Source of the DNA: Rhineura floridana
Taxonomy: Eukaryota > Chordata > Lepidosauria > Squamata > Rhineuridae
Direction of reading: 5' to 3'
DNA: 64,000 nucleotides
Assembly (NCBI RefSeq): GCF_030035675.1
Contig: NC_084482.1
Span: forward strand, 231,355,943-231,419,942
Part shown: piece after piece, positions 28,797-40,189 of the stretch
Numbering within the stretch: position 1 is the stretch's first letter
Layout: the number at the start of each line of letters is the position of its first letter
The notes under the pieces: model-generated
Told to the model about the DNA's origin: nothing
Seen by the model: only the letters and a program-made list of their open reading frames with translations
Database searches by the model: none
Program-made: the position numbers and the translations under genes

Positions 28797-30972
28797 ACTA
28801 TGCAGGTAAGAAGCCAGCAGGGGTGTGGGGGCTTTCCAGTGTTTTGCACAGCCTGCAGCATGTACGACTATCTGCCTATTGGACAGAAGTCGTGGGTGTG
28901 CTCTCGGTGCAATGAGCTCCTGGCTCTCCGGGAACGACTTCATTTCCTTGAGGCCACGCTGAGAGAGGCAGAGAGGTGTGTGGAGGAGGCCTTCAGGGAC
29001 GTTATAGCTGTGTCCCACTCCAGCGATGATAGCTCTCCTGCTATCATGGACAACGATGGTCTCGGGGAAGGAGAGCATCCAGCTGAGGAAGAGGGAAACG
29101 ATCCCTTAGAAGGGACCCATTCTTTGGGGGATGAGCAGCTATCCTCTCGTGCCGAGGATATATCTCCAGGGGGTGGAGGGATCCTTGTAGTGGGTGATTC
29201 GATCATTAGGAAAATAGCCAGTGGGGTGTGTGATGGGCGTGTAGACCGCAAGGTGTTTTGCCTGCCTGGTGCAAAGGTTGCGGATATCGCCCGTCGTTTA
29301 GATAGTTTGGTAGACAGTGGTAGACAGTGCTGGGGAAGAGTCAGTGGTCGTGGTGCACGTTGGCACCAACGACATGGGGAAATGCAGCCGTGAGGTCCTG
29401 GAAGCAAAATTTAGGTTGCTAGGTAGGATGCTGAAAGCCAGGATCTCCAAGGTGGCTGTCTCTGAAATGCTACCGGTTCCACGCGCAGGACCAGCCAGAC
29501 AGGCCCAGCTTCGCAGTCTCAATGCGTGGTTGAGACGATGGTGTCGGGTGGAAGGGTTTGGATTTGTTAGGCACTGGGGAACATTTTGGGACAAGCCGGG
29601 CCTGTACAAAAGGGACGGGCTCCACTTGAACCAGAATGGAACCAGACTGCTGGCACTTAAAATTAAAAAGGTGGCAGAGCAGCTTTTAAACTGACTGAGG
29701 GGGGAAACCCGACAGGAGCTGAGAAAGGTCCGGTTCGGAATAAACCTCCCCCCTGGGATAAAAACCAAAGAAATGATGAAATTTTAAAAGGGGTAGGCCT
29801 AGAAGTAGGCATTGTGAGAGCAGGGGCACAGGATATAAATTCAGAAGAGCAAAATTACCACAGGCCTAACCACAAGTGCCAAAGACACTTGAAGAGAGAC
29901 ACTGCTTACAAGTGCCTGTACGCTAATGCTAGGAGCCTGCGAACCAAGATGGGAGAACTGGAGTGCTTGGTCTTAGAGGAGAGCATTGATATAGTGAGCA
30001 TAACAGAGACCTGGTGGAATGGAGAAAACCAGTGGGATACGGTTATCCCTGGATATAAACTATATCGGAAGGACAGGGAAGGACGTATTGGTGGCGGAGT
30101 CACTCTATACATGAAAGAAGGCATTGAATCCAGCAAGCTTGAAACCCCGACCAGGAGAGAGACCTTGGGGTTGTAGTGGACAGCACGATGAAAATGCCGA
30201 CCCAGTGTGCGGCAGCTGTGAAAAAGGCAAATTCCATGCTAGCAATAATTAGGAAAGGTATTGAAAATAAAACAGCCGATATCATAATGCCATTGTATAA
30301 ATCTATGGTGCGGCCGCATTTGGAATACTGTGTACAGTTCTGGTCGCCTCATCTCAAAAAGGATATTATAGAGTTGGAAAAGGTTCAGAAGAGGGCAACC
30401 AGAATGATCAAGGGGATGGAGCGACTCCCTTACGAGGAAAGGTTGCAGCATTTGGGGCTTTTTAGTTTAGAGAAAAGGCGAGTCAGAGGAGACATGGTAG
30501 AAGTGTATAAAATGATGCATGGCATTGAGAAAGTGGATAGAGAAAAGTTCTTCCCCCTCTCTCATAATACTAGAACTCGTGGACATTCAAAGAAGCTGAA
30601 TGTTGGAAGATTCAGGACAGACAAAAGGAAGTACTTCTTTACTCAGCGCATAGTTAAACTATGGAATTTGCTCCCACAAGATGCAGTAATGGCCACCAGC
30701 TTGGACGGCTTTAAAAGAAGATTAGACAAATTCATGGAGGACAGGGCTATCAATGGCTACTAGCCGTGATGGCTGTGCTGTGCCACCCTAGTCAGAGGCA
30801 GCATGCTTCTGAAAACCAGTTGCCGGAAGCCTCAGGAGGGGAGAGTGTTCTTGCACTCGGGTCCTGCTTGCGGGCTTCCCCCAGGCACCTGGTTGGCCAC
30901 TGTGAGAACAGGATGCTGCACTAGATGGGCCACTGGCCTGATCCAGCAGGCTCTTCTTATGTTCTTATGTTA
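28797..30972 (+). mobile_element. CR1-C copy 2: internally deleted CR1 LINE
   Basis: ORF1 lies at 28,800-29,694. The zinc-ribbon half lacks the AKVADLEKL part of the coiled coil, and a small duplication of GGTAGACAGT near 29,320 shifts the frame before the esterase. The frameshift-signal candidate is at 29,685-29,754. The endonuclease start is followed near 30,148 by a deletion of about 1.95 kb (compared with copy 3), which joins SSKLETP to the RT tail (LGVVVDSTMK). The RT tail then runs open to 30,763 and the 3' UTR ends in TTCTTATG repeats. The deletion junction carries 3-4 bp of shared CCC(GA) sequence. RT motifs A-C are lost. Confidence 0.9.
29685..29754 (+). promoter_or_regulatory. Candidate -1 frameshift signal (CR1-C copy 2)
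   Basis: T TTA AAC at 29,685-29,691 precedes the ORF1 stop TGA (29,692-29,694). Stem arms are AGGGGGGA 29,698-29,705 and TCCCCCCT 29,747-29,754, with the same spacing as in copy 1. Confidence 0.55.
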
Positions 30973-32534
30973 AGATATTGGAGAAATATAAAATAAATAC
31001 AAATGAAAAAGGAGGGGAGGTGAAGAGACCTTAAATGTGCTACTCACCATCTCTCAGCCTATCCTCCCCTCAGGATGAAAACAATGGAGAATCATGACCA
31101 CCCCCAGGAAGAAGGGCACACTTAAAATGTAGAGGAAAACATCATCTACAACCATAGTGTGAAATCAAATACTTATTGGGACACAGTATGAAAAAATATT
31201 TATATAAACATGACTATCAAATATGTCTATGAATTACACAATCCTTAAATATATTTATAGTGCAATCCGATGTTTGGTTACTCAGAAGCAAGTCCCAATG
31301 TATTCAATGGGGCTTACTCAAACTGGGAAGTGTGCAGAGAACTACAGCCTCAAGTGATAAGGAACTTGTTCTTTCAACTTGTTCTTTTCAGTTGAGACCT
31401 TATCCAAGACTGAGTCTGTGTTGGAATTGCTTTTTAATATGTTTTTAAGCCTTTTCTTTTTTTTTTTTTTAAAAATGTTTTTTTAAAGCTTTTAAAAAAT
31501 ATTTTCAAAGATGTTTTAATATATTTTAAAGTCTGTTTTTATGACGTTTTAAAGTGCTTTTAGTGCTTTTGTTTGCCACCCTGGGCTCCTACTGGGAGGA
31601 AGGGCGGGATATAAATCAAATAATAAATAAATAAACTTCATTCACCCAACCCAAAATTCAGAATCATGCCTCTTTAGGCTGTTTTCCAACTGTTTATTCT
31701 TGCTTTATGGTTATTGGGTTTTAAATGGCTTTATTTCTTGTTGTGAGCTGCCTTCCAACCCTACCTCACAGGGGTGTTGGAAAGTCTACACACACACACA
31801 CTGCAGATGTATAAATACATACAGCCCATATAATAGTTTATTGTCAAACCAGTTGGTCATTGCAGAAAAATCAGTATTAGTTTTTAAAAAATCAGTATTC
31901 GTTTCCAACAGAATAAAAACTGTAATACCTACGTAAGCCCTGCCTACTTGCTTTAAAATAGGACTGGAGGGGGGGGGACAGAAAGAGAACACAAATACAA
32001 TTCTTTTTTACATTCACTCCAAAGTCCCATTGATTTTCAGCACATTCGTAACCCTGTCTACTCAAAAGTAAATCCTATTGAATTCAATGGGATTTACTCT
32101 GGAGATATGGGATTAGCAATGCTTTTACCCCCACAAAAGCAAGTATTGGGAAGGTTTTGAAAACACTGCCCAGGATCTGACTCCTACGCACAAGAGGGGA
32201 AAAAACTGAAATATATATACTTACCCAATTTATGAGATTTTCAGATAAACGGGGGGGGGACCCACCATTTTCTGGCCTTGCAATGAGGTTTACTAGACCC
32301 TGCCACAGGTCAAACAAACTCTTCTCTGATTGGCTGCAATCCTGAATGGGTGGGGTTAAAGCTACAAAGTGCTATACAGTAGTTTAAAAAAGATTTAATG
32401 GGTGGGCTGACGTTTTTATGTATATCTCGAGAACCAGACCAGCTAGAAACTAATTTTTTAAAAAAATTAAAGCTGAGAATCACCCCCCTCTGATGGTGTA
32501 ACCTAGTGTGGTCCACACACCCCTAGTGACGCCA
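30973..32534. other. Unassigned sequence with a L2-B 3' tail and SINE-like words
   Basis: 31,400-31,645 (plus) is T-rich sequence ending CACCCTGGGCTCCTACTGGG and AATAAATAAATAAA, the L2-B type 3' tail. Words of the type ACTCAGAAGCAAGTCCCA / TTCAATGGGGCTTACTC occur near 31,280-31,320 and 32,055-32,100, and again at 61,780 and 61,890. A short CA run lies at 31,786-31,802. No gene is supported. Confidence 0.45.
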
Positions 32535-32650
32535 CTGGAGGGCGGTTGTAAAAATCTTTATTGGTACAATTCAGAAGAAATCATGTCAAGGCTGTGAATT
32601 TGCTGCTAGATTGAGGTGGGTCAGGGGTAGTGCACAGTCAGAGGGCTGAT
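32535..32650 (+). repeat. Unclassified repeat B, second copy
   Basis: Reverse complement of 2,546-2,672. It is cut at about 32,650, where the copia LTR begins, so the copia element probably inserted here. Confidence 0.5.
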
Positions 32651-33186
32651 AATGTTGGAAGTGGGGCAAGAGCAACTCCTGTTCTGTTCTTTTTTTTATG
32701 TTCCAGAAGGGAGATAGAGCTAGGATTCTCCAGATGGATAGGCTTGGCTACCTTTACCTGGGATGCTCTGACTGACTTCCTTCCATCGCTAGACTGATAC
32801 GTCTTAAGGGAAGCTTACCTGCCCCTCCTCCTTCCGCCCTTTCTTCTTTTGTCTTCTCTGACTGTACAAGAAAGAGGAGACACCATTTGTCTCTGCTCTC
32901 TCTCTCTGCTAGCCATGAGGGCAATTCCCATGCCTGCGTGTTGCACCTCCAACTTAGTTAGTTAGAACTAGGTATGCCTTTCAATCTACTATGTATTTCT
33001 GCTCCACGAGCCTGCTCCACGAGCTAGAGGGAGCCCCAGCTGACGAAGCGTCAAGGCGAGTTAAGCAGCAGAGTGAGTTCGGCAGCAGGGCGAGGAGGCC
33101 AGGGCCCCCACTCTGCCCGTCTGTTCCCTGACCTCAACTAAACCGCAGTCTCCAACCCATTGACGTAATAAACCTTAAACAAAACT

Positions 33187-34082
33187 ATGCAGGTAAGAAG
33201 CCAGCAGGGGTGTGGGGGCTTTCCAGTGTTTTGCACCGCCTGCAGCAAGTACGACTATCTGCCTGTTGGACAGAAGTCGTGGGTATGCTCTCGGTGCAAT
33301 GAGCTCCTGGCTCTCCGGGAACGACTTCATTTCCTTGAGGCCAAGGTGGCGGACCTGGAAAAGCTGAGAGAGGCAGAGAGGTTTGTGGAGGACGCCTTCA
33401 GGGACGTTATAGCTGTGTCCCACTCCAACGATGATAGCTCTCCTGCTATAATGGACAACAATGGTCTCGGGGAAGGAGAGCATCCAGCTGAGGAAGAGGG
33501 AAACGATCCCTTAGAAGGGACCCATTCCTTGGGGCATGAGCAGCTATCCTCTCGTGCCGAGGATATATCTCCAGGGGGTGGAGGGATCCTTGTAGTGGGT
33601 GATTCAATCATTAGGAACATAGACAGTGGGGTGTGTGATGGGCGTGTAGACCGCAAGGTGTTTTGCCTGCCTGGTGCGAAGGTTGCGGATATCGCCCGTC
33701 GTTTGGTAGTTTGGTAGACAGTGCTGGGAAGGAGTCAGTGGTCGTGGTGCACGTTGGCACCAACGACATAGGGAAATGCAGCCGTGAGGTCCTGGAAGCA
33801 AAATTTAGGTTGCTAGGTAGGATGCTGAAAGCCAGGACCTCCAAGGTGGCTTTCTCTGAAATGCTACCAGTTCCACGCGCAGGACCAGCCAGACAGGCCC
33901 AGCTTCGCAGTCTCAATGTGTGGATGAGAGGATGGTGTCGGGTGGAAGGGTTCGGATTTGTTAGGCACTGGGGAACATTTTGGGACAAGCCGGGCCTGTA
34001 CAAAAGGGACGGGCTCCACTTGAACCAGAATGGAACCAGACTGCTGGCACTTAAAAAGGTAGCAGAGCAGCTTTTAAACTGA
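33187..34082 (+). pseudogene. CR1-C copy 3 ORF1: zinc-ribbon, coiled coil, SGNH esterase
   Basis: The first frame (33,187-33,717) has the CxxC pair (CTACS, CSRC), the ALRERLHFLEAKVADLEKL coiled coil, an acidic linker rich in Glu and Gly, VVGDSIIRN (block I) and CLPGAKVADIA (block II). A single-base loss, shared with copy 1, shifts the frame before VVVHVGTNDIGK (block III). The rest (to TGA 34,080-34,082) carries RDGLHLNQNG (block V). The start ATG CAG GTA AGA also forms a perfect splice-donor word. The protein would coat element RNA and hydrolyse an unknown ester or lipid substrate; the esterase role in CR1 is not understood. Confidence 0.85.
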
Positions 34083-34140
34083 CTGAGGGGGGAAACCCGA
34101 CAGGAGCTGAGAAAGGTCCGGTTCGGAATAAACCTCCCCC
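34073..34140 (+). promoter_or_regulatory. Candidate -1 frameshift signal (CR1-C copy 3)
   Basis: T TTA AAC at 34,073-34,079 is followed by the ORF1 TGA and by AGGGGGGA at 34,086-34,093. The 3' arm here is TCCCCCCG, so the last pair is lost, and the missing T also puts the next part out of frame in this copy only. Confidence 0.5.
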
Positions 34141-37091
34141 CGGGATAAAAACCAAAGAAATGATGAAATTTTAAAAGGGGTAGGCCTAGAAGTAGGCATT
34201 GTGAGAGCAGGGGCACAGGATATAAATTCAGAAGAGCAAAATTACCACAGGCCAAACCACAAGTGCCAAAGACACTTGAAGAGAGACACTGCTTACAAGT
34301 GCCTGTACGCTAATGCTAGGAGCCTGCGAACCAAGATGGGAGAACTGGAGTGCTTGGTCTTAGAGGAGAGCATTGATATAGTGAGCATAACAGAGACCTG
34401 GTGGAATGGAGAAAACCAGTGGGATACGGTTATCCCTGGATATAAACTATATCGGAAGGACAGGGAAGGACGTATTGGTGGCGGAATCGCTCTATACGTG
34501 AAAGAAGGCATTGAATCCAGCAAGCTCAAAACCCCAAAAGAGGCAGACTCCTCCACAGAATCGTTGTGGGTGGTGATACCATGCCCCAGGAGGGACTTAA
34601 TACTGGGAACGATCTATTGTCCCCCTGATCAAAATGCTCAGGGAGACCTTGAGATGAGATATGAAATTGAGGAAGCATCCAAACTAGGAAATGTGGTAGT
34701 AATGGGTGACTTCAACTACCCGGACATAGACTGGCCGCATATGTGTTCCAGTCATGACAAAGAAGCAAAGTTTCTAGATATTCTAAATGACTATTCCCTA
34801 GACCAGTTGGTCATGGAACCGACCAGAGGGACGGCAACCCTGGACTTAATCCTCAGTGGGGACCGGGACCCAGTGCGAGATGCAAGTGTTGTTGAACCGA
34901 TTGGGAGCAGTGACCACAGTGCTATTAAATTAAACATATATGTAAATGGCCAATTGCCAAGAAAATCCAACACGGTCACATTTGACTTCAAAAGAGGAAA
35001 CTTCACAAAAATGAGGGGATTGGTAAAAAGAAAGCTGAAAAACAAAGTCCAGAGGGTCACATCACTCGAAAATGCTTGGAAGTTGTTTAAAAACACTCTA
35101 TTAGAAGCTCAACTGGAGTGCATACCGCAGATCAGAAAAGGTACCGCCAGGGCCAAGAAGATGCCAGCATGGTTAACGAGCAAAGTCAAGGAAGCTCTTA
35201 GAGGCAAAAAGTCTTCCTTCAAAAAATGGAAGTCTTGTCCAAATGAAGAAAATAAAAAAGAACACAAACTCTGGCAAAAGAAATGCAAGAAGACAATAAG
35301 GGATGCTAAAAAAGAATTTGAGGAGCACATTGCTAAGAACATAAAAACCAACAACAAAAAATTCTATAAATACATTCAAAGCAGGAGACCATCTAGGGAG
35401 ACAATTGGACCCTTGGATGATAAGGGAGTCAAAGGTGTACTAAAGAACGATAAGGAGATTGCAGAGAAGCTAAATGAATTCTTTGCATCTGTCTTCACAG
35501 TGGAAGATATAGGGCAGATCCCTGAACCTGAACTAACATTTGCAGGAAGGGATTCTGAGGAACTGAGACAAATAGTGGTAACGAAAGAGGAAGTTCTAAG
35601 CTTAATGGACAATATAAAAACTGACAAATCACCGGGCCCGGATGGCATCCACCCAAGAGTTCTCAAAGAACTCAAATGTGAAATTGCTGATCTGCTAACT
35701 AAAATATGTAACTTGTCCCTCGGGTCCTCCTCCGTGCCTGAGGACTGGAAAGTGGCAAATGTAACGCCAATCTTCAAAAAGGGATCCAGAGGGGATCCCG
35801 GAAATTACAGGCCAGTTAGCTTAACTTCTGTCCCTGGAAAACTGGTAGAAAGTATGATTAAAGCTAGATTAACTAAGCACATAGAAGAACAAGCCTTGCT
35901 GAAGCAGAGCCAGCATGGCTTCTGCAAGGGAAAGCCTGTCTTAGTAACCTATTAGAATTCTTTGAGAGTGTCAACAAGCATATAGATAGAGGTGATCCAG
36001 TGGACATAGTGTACTTAGACTTTCAAAAAGCGTTTGACAAGGTACCTCACCAAAGACTTCTGAGGAAGCTTAGCAGTCATGGAATAAGAGGAGAGGTCCT
36101 CTTGTGGATAAGAAATTGGTTAAGAAGCAGAAAGCAGAGAGTAGGAATAAACGGACAGTTCTCCCAATGGAGGGCTGTAGAAAGTGGAGTCCCTCAAGGA
36201 TCAGTATTGGGACCTGTACTTTTCAACTTGTTCATTAATGACCTAGAATTAGGAGTGAGCAGTGAAGTGGCCAAGTTTGCTGACGACACTAAATTGTTCA
36301 GGGTTGTTAAAACAAAAAGGGATTGCGAAGAGCTCCAAAAAGACCTGTCCAAACTGAGTGAATGGGCAGAAAAATGGCAAATGCAATTCAATATAAACAA
36401 GTGTAAAATTATGCATATTGGAGCAAAAAATCTGAATTTCACATATACGCTCATGGGGTCTGAACTGGCGGTGACCGACCAGGAGAGAGACCTTGGGGTT
36501 GTAGTGGACAGCACGATGAAAATGTCGACCCAGTGTGCGGCAGCTGTGAAAAAGGCAAATTCCATGCTAGCGATCATTAGGAAAGGTATTGAAAATAGAA
36601 CAGCCGATATCATAATGCCATTGTATAAATCTATGGTGCGGCCGCATTTGGAATACTGTGTACAGTTCTGGTCGCCTCATCTCAAAAAGGATATTCTAGA
36701 GTTGGAAAAGGTTCAGAAGAGGGCAACCAGAATGATCAAGGGGATGGAGCGACTCCCTTACGAGGAAAGGTTGCAGCATTTGGGGCTTTTTAGTTTAGAG
36801 AAAAGGCGGGTCAGAGGAGACATGATAGAAGTGTATAAAATTATGCATGGCATTGAGAAAGTGGATAGAGAAAAGTTCTTCTCCCTCTCTCATAATACTA
36901 GAACTCGGGGACATTCAAAGAAGCTGAATGTTGGAAGATTCAGGACAGACAAAAGGAAGTACTTCTTTACTCAGCGCATAGTTAAACTATGGAATTTGCT
37001 CCCACAAGATGCAGTAATGGCCACCACCTTGGATGGCTTTAAAAGAAGATTAGACAAATTCATGGAGGACAGGGCTATCAATGGCTACTAG
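34079..37091 (+). pseudogene. CR1-C copy 3 ORF2: endonuclease and reverse transcriptase
   Basis: The endonuclease has CLYANARSLRTK, SITETWWNGENQW, GDFNYPDIDWPHM, LDLILSG and GSSDHSAIKLN. A basic linker KRKLKNKVQRVTS follows. RT blocks are SPGPDGIHPRVLKELK, DWKVANVTPIFKKG, NYRPVSLTSVPGKLVE, motif A VYLDFQKAFDKVPHQRL, motif B SGVPQGSVLGPVLFNLFIND and motif C VAKFADDTKLFRVV. The tail (LGVVVDSTMK, MVRPHLEYCVQFWSPHLK, TRGHSKKLNVGRFR) runs to TAG 37,089-37,091. The frame is open over 34,201-35,955 and again to 37,091, with a 1-bp loss between. The first ATG in the ORF2 frame (about 34,336) lies inside the endonuclease, so entry by frameshifting or reinitiation is implied. Confidence 0.88.
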
Positions 37092-37870
37092 CCGTGATGG
37101 CTGTGCTGTGCCAACCTAGTCAGAGGCAGCATGCTTCTGAAAACCAGTTGCCGGAAGCCTCAGGAGGGGAGAGTGTTCTTGCACTCGGGTCCTGCTTGCG
37201 GGCTTCCCCCAGGCACCTGGTTGGCCACTGTGAGAACAGGATGCTGGACTAGATGGGCCACTGGCCTGATCCAGCAGGCTCTTCTTATGTTCTTATGTTC
37301 TTATGTTCTATAAATAAAGTCGCTTTTCTTAATTTACTAAGTCTCAAGAATGATCCTGATGCAGGGTAAAAGCCTGCTTTCTTAGGTAAACGCATGCACA
37401 CGTTGGCACACTCGCATTTCAGACCGCTGTTACTCTCTGTTGTGCTGCTTAACTAATTTAGCACCAGCAACAAGAGTTATGGGCCCAGCAAACTAACTTG
37501 AATTGCAAGTTGTGGCTAGAAGCTGTAAAAGGCTAAGTGCTGTGTGTGGTTTACAAAGGAGACTTTAAGTTAAAAGGAAAAGCAGAACAAAGGATAGGAA
37601 AGGATGGCTGAAATATCAATGCTTGAGATATGAATCCCGAGACTTGAGAAGGATAATTATGCCTTGTGGAATTTGCGCTTCACAGCTGCTGGAAGGGGGA
37701 AATTTGAACAGAATTATGACTGGTCCTGAACCTTTGGCAGAGGATGAGACTGCTACAGCTTCCTGGAGACATAAGCATGCAAAAGCATGCAAAAGATGAG
37801 GCACTAAATGTTTGCGTAGGATTTAACAATGTAAAACAAATGTGGGAGAAGCTAGAAGGAATATATAATA

Positions 37871-37982
37871 GTGCACAGTCAGAAGGCTGATAATGTTGGA
37901 AGTGGGGCAAGAGCAACTCCTGTTCTGTTCTTTTTTTTGTGTTCCAGAAGGGAGATAGAGCTAGGATTCTTCAGATGGATAG
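37871..37982 (+). repeat. 112-bp copy of the repeat B/copia-LTR junction inserted in the copia body
   Basis: The 112 bp match 32,630-32,741 with three substitutions and no gaps, including about 20 bp of repeat B that lies outside the LTR. The copy is flanked by a 20-bp direct repeat (37,851-37,870 and 37,983-38,002). This looks like a break repaired with filler DNA copied from about 5 kb upstream. Confidence 0.75.
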
Positions 37983-38518
37983 GCTAGAAGGAATATATAA
38001 TAGGAAAACAAAGAACCATGTAAAGTACCTTTACAAGGAGTTATTTTCTCTGAAGGACACTGCTGAGAGAGGCAGCCTGAATAAACACATAGAAAGTTTT
38101 ACAGAACTCCTGGCTAAACTTGAGAGATGTGGGAAAGATCGAGATGATGATATGAAAAAGGCACTGGTTTTGAGCTCTCTTCATCAGCATCATACGTTAA
38201 TTTCCTGTGTGCTAGAAAATTCTGACCAAAACCTGAGTCAGATTATATCAAATTTAAAAGACCAAGATCTTAAAGAAAGACGGGAACTGGGGACTGTGTC
38301 GGAGCAAGCAAACTTTACTATGGGGAGAAACAAACAAACAAAGGGTAGTGACATGAGTCATCGCCCGAATCCACAAAAGGGCACAGACCAACACAGACAG
38401 AAGTTCTGTTTTAAATGCATCTCTCCAAATCATCTTCAATGAAAATGCAATAGGTGGCAGACAACAGCGAGGCCTGACTTTAAACAAAGGCAAGCTGAAG
38501 TGAGAGAAGCCCCTAGGC

Positions 38519-38656
38519 CAGCCTTTCCCAACCAGTGGGCCACCAGGTGTTGTTGGACCACAACTCCCATCAGCCTCAGCCAGCATTGCCAATGCTCAGG
38601 AAAGATGGGAGTTGTGGTCCAACAACATCTGGTGGCCCACTGGTTGGGAAAGGCTG
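38519..38656. mobile_element. Palindromic hAT MITE, 138 bp, inserted in the copia fossil
   Basis: Ends are CAGCCTTTCCCAACC and GGTTGGGAAAGGCTG, and most of the element pairs with itself. The 8-bp target duplication CCCTAGGC lies at 38,511-38,518 and 38,657-38,664. The central TA of that duplication fits Buster-type hAT preference. No coding capacity. Confidence 0.85.
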
Positions 38657-39507
38657 CCCTAGGCAGACTGAAAAGCCGAAAACAGAGGCTTCAAGTTACC
38701 ATGTGACTGATGAGAGGAGAAATGGTTGAAAAAACAGATTTTTAATTGATTCAGGATCCACCTCACATCTTGTAATTGATAAAAACCGGTTTAAAAGTTT
38801 TAAAAGTCACAAGCAAAAAATATTGACAGCATCTGGACAAATATTCTTTTGTGAAGGAATAGATGCAGTAGAATTGCTTTGCAAAACGCCAGACGGCCAA
38901 GACAACTTGAACTTAAAAACTGCCTATATGTTCCAGATTTTAAAAACAACTTAAGTGCGACTAAGATAATGAAATTAGGAGGTGAACTTTATATGAGGGG
39001 AGAATTTTGCTACGTTCTAGATGGAGAAATATGTTGCACTGCAAAATTGAAAGATGGCCTTTTACATTTAGAATATCTTGAAACTATGCATGCAAATGTG
39101 GTCAAGGAAACCTGTAATTCTGAATGTTTGCATATCTGGCATAGAAGAATGGGACATGCCAGTTTAGCTAGAGTCACAGCTCTAGAAAAGGAGAAATTGG
39201 CAAGAGGCATTCAAATTGGACAGTGCAAATTGACACAGACAGGTGAATGCCGTATTAAGACAAAGAGTGTGAAACCAAAATTTCCTAAGGAAAGTGAGAG
39301 GAGAACCAAAAAGTCTCTAGAATTAATTCACACTGATCTTTGTGGGCCAATGAAAGTGCCCTCCCAGGGTGGAAATTTATACATGCAAACTTTTATAGAT
39401 GACTACTCCAGGTATACTACAACGTACCTGATAAAGGACAAAACTCAAGCACTTCAAAAATTTGGCAGAAATCCACAGATCATAAGATCTGACAATGCAA
39501 AGGAATA

Positions 39508-40010
39508 AAAGAGAAATCTAACAGGTAAAGGAAACAGGGTTTAAGCTAACCTAAGCTGTTCCCTCAAAACCTTTCTTAAAAATGTGCATGGCATTTTTAT
39601 TTTTAATATGGAGAAGGGTCACCGGCCAGAAAGGGGCTTCCCTCTCCCCTCGCTCTCCTTGCAAAGCAGCGGAGGAGCTTCAGCCACTTTGCTCTTTAAG
39701 GGTTAACCAGTGAGGACAGACCCAAAGGAAAGAGCCCAAACGAGGGACTTCCCTTTCCTGCCCTGCCTCTCTTCAAGAAATGCAGGTGGAAGCGTGGAGC
39801 ACCTCTTAGTGCGCAGCGATGTTGGAGAGCGGAGTTGCACTGGGGGCCTCTCAAAAGAAAGGTATGCAATGGGGTGCAGAGGGAGGGTGGGAGAGGGCGA
39901 GGACCCCCTTAAGCCCCCCTCCGCGCAGACCCTCCAGATCGGAGGCTGCAGCTCTGCCCCGTCCCGTCTGCCTCTCCCCTGAGCTGGGCTGGCTGTGTTG
40001 GAGCTGGATC
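39508..40010 (+). repeat. Unclassified GC-rich repeat C, second copy
   Basis: Matches the reverse complement of 18,242-18,662, with some internal length differences (this copy has about 100 bp more in the middle). It begins exactly where the copia fossil stops. 40,011-40,189 is unassigned. Confidence 0.55.
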
Positions 40011-40189
40011 GAAGCATCCCCCGGGAACATCATGACACTGGATTTTGTTCCTAATTCCCAGTTCCAGTTTTGCTTGAAAGTTCAAAACACTACAAAGAAG
40101 AAAAGTTGACAGCTACAGCAACTTGAAGCCAAAGTTAACATGTCTCTGATCCCCAAAATATATGTTGGGGTACCCTGTATGATATATCA

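Larger units (their letters stand above)
33172..37306 (+). mobile_element. CR1-C copy 3: near full-length CR1 LINE, best preserved
   Basis: It starts at the same leader as copy 1 and ends in TTCTTATG repeats. It lies inside the copia 5' LTR. ORF1 has one frameshift (near 33,705) and a small in-frame loss near its end. ORF2 has a 1-bp loss in its first segment (near 34,141) and one frameshift near 35,934. Otherwise all catalytic blocks are present. It is the closest to a working copy in the window. Confidence 0.9.
32653..39507 (+). mobile_element. Ty1/copia retrotransposon fossil, 5' LTR to integrase, broken
   Basis: The 5' LTR begins TGTTGGAAG at 32,653 and resumes after a CR1 insertion (33,172-37,306) at ATAAATAAAGTCGC, ending near 37,472. 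GTTATGGGCCCAGC at 37,476-37,489 matches the complement of the initiator-tRNA-Met anticodon arm, the primer site used by copia. Then come gag (DNYALWNLRFTAAG near 37,655; CFKC knuckle near 38,410), the protease DSGSTSHLV (about 38,747), the GAG-pre-integrase HRRMGHASLARVTAL (about 39,145) and an integrase core start (IHTDLCGPM, IDDYSRYTTTYL, RSDNAKE). RT, RNase H and the 3' LTR are absent; the element stops at repeat C. It carries several breaks and nested insertions and is dead. Copia elements are scarce in vertebrates. Confidence 0.8.
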
